Source of the DNA: OMOG01 sp041485845
GTDB taxonomy: Bacteria > Acidobacteriota > Terriglobia > Bryobacterales > Bryobacteraceae
Length of the DNA stretch: 5,115 nt
Assembly: GCA_041485845.1 (NCBI GenBank)
Contig: JBGPKH010000654.1
Coordinates: 1 to 5,115, forward strand
Reading direction: 5' to 3'
Shown: positions 1-4,988 of the stretch, one piece after another
Numbering within the stretch: the stretch's first letter is position 1
Layout of the letters: each line of letters opens with the position of its first letter
The notes under the pieces: model-generated
Database searches by the model: none
Seen by the model: only the letters and a program-made list of their open reading frames with translations
What the model was told of the DNA's origin: nothing
Made by a program: the position numbers and the translations under genes

Positions 1-47
1 CATACCGACGGAGGAATGTTCTGATCGAACAGAATTCGGAGGTTCAA
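1..47 (-). CDS. DUF5615 (PIN-like) toxin, N-terminal fragment cut by the window edge
   Basis: Only the first 15 codons are in the window. From a TTG start at 47-45 the minus strand reads MNLRILFDQNIPPSV, with the start codon read as Met. This is the usual opening of DUF5615/Mut7-C-like PIN-fold proteins, in which the early Asp (here D9 in LFDQN) is an expected acidic, metal-binding position of the nuclease fold. The TTG overlaps the TGA stop of the DUF433 gene upstream (shared TTGA), as expected for a translationally coupled antitoxin-toxin pair. DUF433-DUF5615 is a recognised type II toxin-antitoxin arrangement; RNase activity is inferred from the fold. A weak AGGT lies about 10 nt before the TTG, inside the antitoxin gene. 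The rest of the protein is outside the window, so integrity cannot be judged. Confidence 0.72.
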   Translation of the reverse strand, partial: MNLRILFDQNIPPSV

Positions 48-268
48 TGTCCGATGACCTGGACCTCATCGACGACTTTAGCGGCGTACTCAACGGCGGC
101 GATGACGTCCTCCAGGCCCAGTTCCGGATAGCTGGCCACGATCTTGTCGACGGTATACCCACCGGCAACCATGCCCAAGATGTTCCGCACCATGATGCGT
201 GTGCCCCGGATCACTGGTTTCCCAGAGCAAATGGCTGGATTGACTTCGATTCGGTTCATAGCTTCCAT
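44..268 (-). CDS. DUF433 family antitoxin (VapB-like)
   Basis: A 74-residue protein with the DUF433 hallmark near the N-terminus, SGKPVIRGTRI at residues 15-25, followed by a helical region (GYTVDKIVASYPELGLEDVIAAVEYA) that resembles the small DNA-binding helix-turn-helix of this family. About 75 residues is the normal family length. DUF433 proteins pair with PIN-like DUF5615 toxins and are thought to neutralise them and repress the operon. The next gene downstream is exactly that partner, with a 4-nt overlap. Two in-frame ATGs are possible, at 268 and 259. Family members usually start two or three residues before the IEVNP-like stretch, and GGA precedes the second ATG closely, so a 71-residue product from 259 is as likely as the long form. 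The gene is about 100 nt from dapF, so it may have its own promoter, but no convincing -35/-10 pair was seen. Confidence 0.86.
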   Translation of the reverse strand: MEAMNRIEVNPAICSGKPVIRGTRIMVRNILGMVAGGYTVDKIVASYPELGLEDVIAAVEYAAKVVDEVQVIGH

Positions 269-368
269 GGCCGTAGGCCGCCATTTCCTAGCATACTCCC
301 CGAAGACGCCGCAGTGGCTACTTAAAACGATGGCCGGTTCTTGGCGTACAAAATCCCCCCAGCCCCGC

Positions 369-1187
369 TCACTCTCGCCCTGGAACGAATACTTCCCCCT
401 CTGCCACGATCTCCGCCGGCCCGGTCAGGTACACATCCTCCTCCAGCCGCAGGTCGATCGGCCCGGCAGGGGTCATCACCCGCACCGGCGATTTCGCCAT
501 CCCGCGGGCCGCCGCGGCGAATGCGGCGCCGGTGGACCCGGTCCCGGAGCTCATGGTTTCGCCTGCGCCTCGTTCGTAAAAGCGCACGTCGATGGTGTGC
601 TCGTCGACAGGCTTGACAAATGAAACATTCGTGCGCTTGGGGAAATGGGGATGCCCCTCGATCTCCGCCCCCATCGCCCGCCAGTCGAAATCGAAATCCG
701 CGACCGGCACGGCGCACTGCGGGTTGCCCACCCAAACGAGGGTCACGTCGCGCGGGCCGGTGGAGAGGGGAAGGGCAAACCGCTCGGCCTGAATCTCGGG
801 ACGGCCCATGTTCATTTCGAACTCGAAGGTGCGGCCGTCGCGATGCAGCAGCCGCAAAGACTTGATTCCCGCGCCTGTGCGGATTCGGATGGATTGGATA
901 GCCGATTGGACAGGCCAGGAGGCCTGTCCTACGAGGAACGCGGCGGCGCAGCGCGTGCCGTTGCCCGAGATCTCGGCCATGCTGCCGTCGGAGTTGTAGA
1001 GCTGGATGGAGCCGTCGGCGTCGGCATCCGCAGGGCCCACCAGCAGCCAGCCATCCGCCCCCACGCCGGTGTGGCGATCGCAAATCGCTCGCGCCATCGC
1101 CGCGCGGTCGCCCTCCGGCGCGTCGTGCAGCCACGTCAGCAGAAAATCGTTCCGAGCGCCGTGTGCCTTGGTGAACGGAATCTTCAT
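369..1187 (-). CDS. dapF: DapF-family epimerase homologue with both catalytic Cys replaced by Ser
   Basis: A 272-residue protein, normal length for diaminopimelate epimerase, the cofactor-independent enzyme that converts LL- to meso-diaminopimelate for lysine and peptidoglycan. The DapF architecture is clear: KAHGARNDF (7-15, N13), TGVGADG (40-46), NSDGS (65-69, N65), SGNGTRC (74-80), GNPQ (154-157), RTNVSFV (185-191, N187), YERGAGET (204-211, E205, R206) and SSGTG (213-217). In characterised DapF the first catalytic Cys begins CGNG, the second lies in ACGSG, and GNPH supplies the His paired with the first Cys. Here these are S74, S214 and Q157. Substrate-binding Asn, Glu and Arg positions are kept, and the frame is intact. 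A palindrome lies in the variable loop around residues 87-94. The ATG overlaps the stop of the UPF0145 gene as ATGA, suggesting coupling. It could be a functional variant, a homologue with another activity or an inactivated paralogue. Family assignment is firm; epimerase activity is doubtful. Confidence 0.9.
   Translation of the reverse strand: MKIPFTKAHGARNDFLLTWLHDAPEGDRAAMARAICDRHTGVGADGWLLVGPADADADGSIQLYNSDGSMAEISGNGTRCAAAFLVGQASWPVQSAIQSIRIRTGAGIKSLRLLHRDGRTFEFEMNMGRPEIQAERFALPLSTGPRDVTLVWVGNPQCAVPVADFDFDWRAMGAEIEGHPHFPKRTNVSFVKPVDEHTIDVRFYERGAGETMSSGTGSTGAAFAAAARGMAKSPVRVMTPAGPIDLRLEEDVYLTGPAEIVAEGEVFVPGRE
908..929. repeat. Perfect 9-bp inverted repeat inside dapF
   Basis: GGACAGGCC (908-916), a 4-nt loop AGGA, then GGCCTGTCC (921-929). 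The arms are exact reverse complements. The element encodes about residues 87-94 (in VGQASWPVQS) of the DapF homologue. This is the variable segment between the GNGTRC motif and the following IRIRTGAG strand. Next to it, 881-909 is rich in repeated GGAT/GATTGG units, giving the low-complexity peptide AIQSIRIR. From memory, GGACAGGCC/GGCCTGTCC palindromes recur in Acidobacteria genomes, but this was not checked. It may be an in-frame dispersed palindromic element. Confidence 0.65.
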
Positions 1188-1519
1188 GGCGCCGGTTCGA
1201 CCTCGACCGCCGTCCCGTAAGCCAGCACCTCGGTAACGCCGTTCATGATCTCGGTAGCGTCATACCGCGCCCCGATTACCGCGTTCGCCCCCAGCTCGTT
1301 AGCTTGTGCGAGCATCAGCTCGAAGGCGTCGTTGCGGGTCTGCTCGCACAGTTTGCTGAAGAGGGAGATATTGCCGCCGACGATGGTCTGCAGTCCCGCC
1401 CCGATGGTCCCCACGATGGAACGCGAGCGCACCACGATGCCCCGTACCACGCCGAAGTTGCGCTTGATGCGGCAACCCGGCAGTTCGAATGCGGTTGTAA
1501 CCTGTTCATGCCGTACCAT
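1184..1519 (-). CDS. YbjQ/UPF0145 (DUF74) family protein
   Basis: A 111-residue protein matching the UPF0145/YbjQ family, which some databases call a heavy-metal-binding domain although no metal role is established. Family features are the early GVVRGIVVRSRS strand (23-34), GGN at 48-50, a long helix rich in charged residues (LCEQTRNDAFELMLAQANELGANAV, 57-81), and the conserved GANAVIGARYDATE segment (77-90), ending in a short strand GTAVEVE. Members are small soluble proteins that form oligomers; their biochemical function is unknown. The start at 1519 is well supported by AGGAGG five nt upstream. The gene begins inside the last codons of the glycosyltransferase (14-nt overlap) and ends in an ATGA overlap with dapF, so the three genes are likely co-transcribed and translated in sequence. 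No metal-binding Cys/His cluster is visible (only C16 and C58). Confidence 0.88.
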   Translation of the reverse strand: MVRHEQVTTAFELPGCRIKRNFGVVRGIVVRSRSIVGTIGAGLQTIVGGNISLFSKLCEQTRNDAFELMLAQANELGANAVIGARYDATEIMNGVTEVLAYGTAVEVEPAP

Positions 1520-3062
1520 GACTGCCTCCTATGCGCCGGTAGATTTCGATCGCCGGCTCGTCCTTCTTCTCAATGGTAAGTTCCAGCCGGTAGCGAATGC
1601 CATACCGGGTGGCGCGTTGAATTGCCGTTTCGACCGGGTCGCCGCGTTTGACCACGGCCCACTCCTGCCAGAGGAAGAGGTCGGGCCGCTCCAGCGTCGC
1701 CAGCCAGGGCAGGCCGTTGCAGATGCTGAAGGTCTCGCGCAGCGGGATCCCCATCTCGCGGTAGATCCCGAAGAAATCGTCGCCGGACGAGCTGATGATC
1801 CCGGAACCGCGCACGAAGCGGGGCGCAAGGTATGCGGCCGCCTCGTGCATCCACGCGCGCCGTCCTTCGGAATTGGCGCGCGATTCGGCCCACGTGATCC
1901 AGCGTTCGTGGCTCGGGTGCGCGAGCCACGGGGCGATGGCGGCGCCCACCAGGAGCACCGCGATGCTGGGACGCATACGCTCTGGAACGGCCGTCACCAG
2001 GGCCGCCGAAGCCAGCGCCAGCAGCGGCAGCACGGCCAGCCCGTAGCGCGTGTTGTAGTAGGAGAACGGCCACAAGTGCGGCATGAAGATGGGGACGGCG
2101 CCCGAGTGCATGCTCCAGATGAAGAACACGCCCGGGAGTGCGGTCAGCGCAAGCGGCCAGAAGATCCGCTGGCGAAAGGCGGCGATGGCGCCGGCGATCG
2201 CCGCGAGCGTGAGCACCGGGCCCGCGCAGAACTGCACCGCATGACGATAGTAATACCAGGCCATGTGCCAGTCGCCACGGCCAGGGTAGAGAGCGCTTCC
2301 CTGAATGGCGAACGCCGTGTAAGGGCCGCGGTAGAAGTCGAGCGCGTCGCCCGTCTCGTACCAGCCGTGGCCCATCCAGTAGAGTGGACCGGCGCCGGCC
2401 AGCAGACAGAAAAGGAGGCAGCGCCGCCAGCCGGCCGCGTACAGGAAGAACGCTGCCGCAAACGGCAGCAGAAACCAGCCGTCGTATCGAGTCAGTGTGC
2501 CGGCGCAGGCCGCGATCCCCGCGCCGGCGGCCGATCCCCAGCCCTGGGTGTCGCGGCAACGCACGCTGAAGTAGAGCAGTGCCATCAGCGCAGCGAAGAA
2601 CACCGCCTCGGTCATCGCGGTGGATTGCAGGTAGAGCAGATTGGGATTGAGCGCGGCGAGCCCCGTGGCCGCGGCTGCCGCCGGGATCGAGTCGAAGATG
2701 CGGCGCGCGGCAGCAAAGAGAAAGGTCCCGCCGATAACGAAACACAGGGCCGGAGCGAACGCTGCGGCCAGCCCGCTGTGCCACCAGGCGTCCACGCGCA
2801 CGAACGGCAGCATCAGCACGTGCGGCAGCGGGAGCCAGTAGCTGCCGAGCTGGTCGTAGCCGGGCGTTTGCGAATCGAAGATGCGGCGCGCGATGTTCAG
2901 GTGAGCTTCGGCGTCGCCGTAATAGAGCAGCCAGCCGCGGGAATGGAAGAACCACACAGCGGCGGCGCTCAGCACGGCTAGGACCATCGAAGAAAACCAA
3001 ATAGGGCCGCCGATGAACGCCGATAAACGAGGATAACGTTCGTGTTTCTTATCTGCGTTCAT
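1506..3062 (-). CDS. GT39/ArnT-like integral membrane glycosyltransferase (GT-C fold)
   Basis: A 518-residue polytopic membrane protein with roughly eleven hydrophobic segments (for example 22-39, 98-119, 152-168, 176-190, 213-228, 279-296, 300-317, 340-358, 366-380) and a soluble C-terminal part of about 135 residues. After the first membrane helix comes YYGDAEAHLNIARRI (47-61). An acidic residue at this place (D50 or E52) is the catalytic position of GT-C enzymes that use polyprenyl-phosphate sugars. NPNLLYLQSTAMTEAVF (139-155) and TLTRYDGWFLLP (189-200) also fit the family. The likely role is transfer of a sugar from a lipid carrier to a glycan, lipid or protein on the outer face of the inner membrane; the substrate cannot be told. 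The first 20 codons (to GGP) lie inside a long inverted repeat, so the start is uncertain. An in-frame ATG at 2987 (M26) would skip the repeat-derived residues but leave a short lead into the first helix. Neither has a good ribosome-binding site. The 3' end overlaps the UPF0145 gene. Confidence 0.85.
   Translation of the reverse strand: MNADKKHERYPRLSAFIGGPIWFSSMVLAVLSAAAVWFFHSRGWLLYYGDAEAHLNIARRIFDSQTPGYDQLGSYWLPLPHVLMLPFVRVDAWWHSGLAAAFAPALCFVIGGTFLFAAARRIFDSIPAAAAATGLAALNPNLLYLQSTAMTEAVFFAALMALLYFSVRCRDTQGWGSAAGAGIAACAGTLTRYDGWFLLPFAAAFFLYAAGWRRCLLFCLLAGAGPLYWMGHGWYETGDALDFYRGPYTAFAIQGSALYPGRGDWHMAWYYYRHAVQFCAGPVLTLAAIAGAIAAFRQRIFWPLALTALPGVFFIWSMHSGAVPIFMPHLWPFSYYNTRYGLAVLPLLALASAALVTAVPERMRPSIAVLLVGAAIAPWLAHPSHERWITWAESRANSEGRRAWMHEAAAYLAPRFVRGSGIISSSGDDFFGIYREMGIPLRETFSICNGLPWLATLERPDLFLWQEWAVVKRGDPVETAIQRATRYGIRYRLELTIEKKDEPAIEIYRRIGGSHGTA
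1525..1530 (-). promoter_or_regulatory. Strong Shine-Dalgarno (AGGAGG) for the UPF0145 gene
   Basis: On the minus strand AGGAGG lies five nt before the ATG at 1519, within the 3' coding end of the glycosyltransferase. It is the only near-consensus ribosome-binding site seen at any start in the window. It fixes the UPF0145 start and suggests this gene can initiate efficiently even though it overlaps the gene before it. Confidence 0.85.
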
Positions 3063-3081
3063 CTGCGTTCATCGGCGGCCC
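3004..3081. repeat. Long imperfect inverted repeat overlapping the glycosyltransferase 5' end
   Basis: The left arm 3004-3034 and right arm 3051-3081 are both 31 nt and pair at 27 of 31 positions. The first 17 outer pairs, GGGCCGCCGATGAACGC against its complement, are perfect. The loop is 16 nt. The right arm holds a tandem 10-mer ATCTGCGTTC (3051-3060 and 3061-3070), and degenerate copies occur in the left arm. It fills most of the gap between the pfkB-like stop (3095) and the glycosyltransferase, and runs 59 nt into that gene. From memory this TCTGCGTTCATC-type sequence is a dispersed repeat in several phyla including Acidobacteria, but copy number was not checked. Transcribed, it would form a strong hairpin. 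It has no U-tract, so it is more likely a mobile or REP-like palindrome, possibly an RNA-processing site, than a terminator. Confidence 0.85.
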
Positions 3082-3094
3082 AACAGTTCTTCCG

Positions 3095-4015
3095 TCAAAA
3101 TGCGGTGCAACTTTGGAACTCCTGATAGCGCGCCTCGATCTCTTCGCGGGTGAGCGTGCGGAAGCGATCCACCCCAAACTTCTCGCAGCAGAAGCTGCCC
3201 ATCACCGACCCGTAAATCACCGCGCGGCGCAGCTCCGCGAAATCGATATCGCCATTCGACGGCGCAACGCCGCGGCCGGCCAGGTATCCGATGAAGCCGC
3301 CCGCGAAACAGTCGCCGGCGCCGGTGGGGTCGAAGACATCTTCCAACAGATAGCCCGGCGCCATGAAGTGGCCGCCGCGCCGGAACAGCACGGCGCCGTA
3401 TTCGCCCCGCTTGATCACCAGGGTGTGCGGGCCCATTTCGAAGATCTTCGCCGCCGCGCGCCGCAGGTTGTGCTCTCCCGAAAGCAGGCGCGCTTCGCTG
3501 TCGTTGATCAGCAGGAAGTCCCACTCGCGGATGGTGTCGAGCAGCTCGGCGCGGAAATCGTCGATCCAGTAGTTCATGGTGTCGCCGCCCGCCAGCTTCA
3601 CGCCGTTCATCTGCGCGCGCACGCTCCGTTGCAGCGCCGGCTGGATGTTGCCCAGAAGCAGATAGGGCGCCGGGCGGTACGATGCGGGCAGCTTGGGATT
3701 GAAATCGGCGAAGACGTTGAGGTCGGTGCGCAGCGTCGTGCGGTCGTTCATGTCGGCCGAGTAGACCCCCGCCCAGAAGAAGGTCTTGCCGCCCGGAATG
3801 CGTTCGAGGCCGTCGAGATCGATCTTGCGCGATGCCAGGAGATCGAAGTCCTCCTGCGCGAAATCGTCGCCCACCACGGCGACGAGTTTGACGGGGGCGA
3901 AATAAGCCGCGGCCAGCGCAATGTAAGTGGCCGCGCCCCCCAGCATACGGTCCACCTTTCCATGCTGCGTTTCCACGCCGTCGTATGCCACAGAGCCTAC
4001 TACGATGAGCGACAT
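3095..4015 (-). CDS. PfkB-family (ribokinase-like) sugar or nucleoside kinase
   Basis: A 306-residue protein, normal for the ribokinase/PfkB superfamily of ATP-dependent cytosolic kinases. It opens with MSLIVVGSVAYDGVET, with the first beta strand and the early substrate-binding Asp, followed by GGAATYIALAAAYF (26-39), the PfkB signature 1 region. NDSEARLL (171-178) contains the NxxE motif linked to Mg and phosphate binding. IKRGEYGAVLF (201-211) is the usual strand before the ATP site, and DPTGAGDCFAGGF (229-241) is signature 2, with the anion hole GAG and catalytic base D235. The substrate cannot be named; the opening resembles the sugar/nucleoside-kinase subgroup rather than fructokinase or PfkB itself. 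The start at 4015 fits the family N-terminus. The frame stays open far upstream, but that stretch is only the shadow of the NACHT gene. No Shine-Dalgarno is visible. The gene lies 20 nt after the NACHT stop and 32 nt before the glycosyltransferase. Confidence 0.92.
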   Translation of the reverse strand: MSLIVVGSVAYDGVETQHGKVDRMLGGAATYIALAAAYFAPVKLVAVVGDDFAQEDFDLLASRKIDLDGLERIPGGKTFFWAGVYSADMNDRTTLRTDLNVFADFNPKLPASYRPAPYLLLGNIQPALQRSVRAQMNGVKLAGGDTMNYWIDDFRAELLDTIREWDFLLINDSEARLLSGEHNLRRAAAKIFEMGPHTLVIKRGEYGAVLFRRGGHFMAPGYLLEDVFDPTGAGDCFAGGFIGYLAGRGVAPSNGDIDFAELRRAVIYGSVMGSFCCEKFGVDRFRTLTREEIEARYQEFQSCTAF

Positions 4016-4025
4016 GTAAGAGTCG

Positions 4026-4031
4026 ATTGTA
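4026..4031 (-). promoter_or_regulatory. Candidate -10 box for a near-leaderless pfkB-like transcript
   Basis: On the minus strand TACAAT lies ten nt before the ATG at 4015, within the 20-nt gap after the NACHT stop. A start point six or seven nt downstream would give an RNA with only a few nt before the ATG, which would agree with the missing Shine-Dalgarno. The nearest -35-like match, TTGCCC (4051-4046 on the minus strand), is only 14 nt away, shorter than the usual 16-18, so this is a weak prediction. Confidence 0.25.
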
Positions 4032-4035
4032 GCAA

Positions 4036-4611
4036 TCAGGGGTGGGGGCAAATTGGAATGGTATGAAATCCCGCCACCTCGCAGGGGCCGCCGTCTGCCG
4101 GAGGCCGTGTCGTGACCACGAAGCGCGATAGCGGATTGGCGGCAGCGGCCTCTTCGATCAGCCGGCAAATCGACTCCCGCTGCACTTCGCCGGGAACCTC
4201 GTTCAGCCCGTCTAACAACAAAAAGGCGGCGCCCAGTTTTTCCTGAAAGAAGCCGGCATGCAATCCCCAGTTCAACTCCCGGTTTTGCTTGCCCAGGAAA
4301 TCGATCAGCCGCTCGCGGGGGTCCCGCGGGCCAGATCGCCGAACGAGGCAGCCCTCGATATGCTCCGCCAGTTCCGGAAGACGGATGAAGATGGGGAAGA
4401 GCAGGGAATACGTCCGGGCGTCCTCCAGGCCGCTCGACCACAAGAACGCCAGGTGACGCAGAAAGGCGGTCTTCCCGCAGCCTGCCGGCCCTTCAATGAG
4501 TAATCGCGAGTTAGTCAGGGCCTCTTCCATCTCGCCGTTCGGCTCATCCATCAAAGCGCTGTGCTCGCGCAAGTACCGAAGATAGGTGGAAGGATCACCT
4601 GACGTCGCCAT
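4036..4611 (-). CDS. Short NACHT-type STAND NTPase, ends just after the nucleotide-binding core
   Basis: A 191-residue P-loop NTPase. Walker A is GPAGCGKT (41-48), Walker B with the NACHT signature is LLLDGLNEVP (131-140, D134 and E138), and VVTTRP (165-170) fits the sensor-like Arg strand usually seen as TSRP. FPIFIRLPELAEHI (72-85) matches the strand after Walker A in NACHT proteins. The N-terminal 35 residues (YLRYLREHSALMDE) look like the usual lead-in helix. Full NACHT/STAND proteins continue with winged-helix or helical regions and sensor repeats, often several hundred residues, and many carry an N-terminal effector. Here the protein stops soon after GFHTIPIC, so it has neither effector nor sensor. 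It is either a truncated remnant or a minimal NTPase acting with a partner. The start at 4611 has only a poor GGG upstream. It lies 18 nt after the small membrane protein gene and 20 nt before the pfkB-like gene. Confidence 0.8.
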   Translation of the reverse strand: MATSGDPSTYLRYLREHSALMDEPNGEMEEALTNSRLLIEGPAGCGKTAFLRHLAFLWSSGLEDARTYSLLFPIFIRLPELAEHIEGCLVRRSGPRDPRERLIDFLGKQNRELNWGLHAGFFQEKLGAAFLLLDGLNEVPGEVQRESICRLIEEAAAANPLSRFVVTTRPPADGGPCEVAGFHTIPICPHP

Positions 4612-4629
4612 CCCGATGTCGTGTCCGCG

Positions 4630-4947
4630 CTAACGCTCCCGGTCCGAATCCGGGAACATCTGGTGCGTCAGATCCTCCTCCTTCCTCACTCGCGAGGCTT
4701 CCCAATAGCCCACTGCGGACGCCACTGCGGCCAGCCCCCAGATCGCCAGGTCCTCGGTGTCGACCGAGCCCCGCATCGGGTACCACACCGCCGCCATGCA
4801 TAAGGTCAGGCGGATCAGCCAACTGTAAAGGCTCGAAATCCGCACCCGGCCATTGCGTAACGCCACCACCGACCGCGCCAGCATATACGCGCAGCCGATG
4901 CCGATCACTCCGATCAGCCCCCGCATGAAATCGATTGGCACGGGCAT
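4630..4947 (-). CDS. Small membrane protein of unknown function
   Basis: A 105-residue protein that I do not recognise as a named family. Three hydrophobic segments are visible: about 8-28 (MRGLIGVIGIGCAYMLARSV), 38-57 (around YSWLIRLTLCMAAVWY) and 67-83 (LAIWGLAAVASAVGYW). A basic loop RNGRVR (31-36) lies between the first two and a charged tail rich in Arg, Glu and Asp (86-105) follows the third. By the positive-inside rule the first loop and probably the start of the tail are cytoplasmic, but the topology is not secure. The ATG at 4947 has a modest AAGG four nt upstream; an in-frame ATG at 4926 would start directly at the first membrane helix. The gene lies 18 nt before the NACHT gene in the same direction and is divergent from the MBL-fold gene. 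A role as membrane partner or anchor for the NACHT protein is only an inference from position. Confidence 0.72.
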   Translation of the reverse strand: MPVPIDFMRGLIGVIGIGCAYMLARSVVALRNGRVRISSLYSWLIRLTLCMAAVWYPMRGSVDTEDLAIWGLAAVASAVGYWEASRVRKEEDLTHQMFPDSDRER

Positions 4948-4952
4948 GCCTT

Positions 4953-4980
4953 GAGTTTGCCACAGCCGGAGTTTGCCACA
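4953..4980. repeat. Perfect 12-bp direct repeat in the divergent intergenic region
   Basis: GAGTTTGCCACA occurs at 4953-4964 and again at 4969-4980, with a 16-nt period. The pair fills most of the 41-nt gap between the divergent starts at 4947 (minus) and 4989 (plus). Such a place suits an operator for a regulator acting on both genes, but no regulator is seen here. The unit is not palindromic, and the spacing is not a whole number of two helical turns. It could also be a simple duplication. Confidence 0.55.
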
Positions 4981-4988
4981 ATAGCCCC

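Noticed and set aside
269..368. Possible terminator or promoter between dapF and the DUF433 gene
   Set aside because: No stable hairpin with a T-run was found, and the -10-like TATGCT on the minus strand lacks a matching -35 element.
369..1187. Calling the dapF homologue a pseudogene because of its missing catalytic residues
   Set aside because: The frame is full length, uninterrupted and keeps substrate-binding motifs, so it is reported as an intact gene with unusual residues.
1245..2981. Open plus-strand frame of 578 codons opposite the glycosyltransferase and UPF0145 genes
   Set aside because: Its protein is rich in Arg, Gly, Pro and Glu with no recognisable domain, while the minus-strand frame has clear membrane and family motifs. 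It is an antisense shadow of high-GC coding DNA.
3113..4066. Open plus-strand frame of 317 codons opposite the PfkB-like kinase
   Set aside because: The sequence is low-complexity, rich in Arg and Ala, without motifs. The opposite strand encodes a full kinase with all signature residues.
4016..4441. N-terminal extension of the PfkB-like kinase to an ATG at 4441
   Set aside because: The extra residues are Arg/Gly/Pro-rich, lie over the NACHT gene in another frame and are unlike any kinase domain. The family N-terminus begins at 4015.
4637..4655. 6-bp inverted repeat TCCCGG/CCGGGA with a 7-nt loop
   Set aside because: It is short, GC-rich and inside the 3' coding end of the small membrane protein, with no U-tract. 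It is likely to be chance at this base composition.
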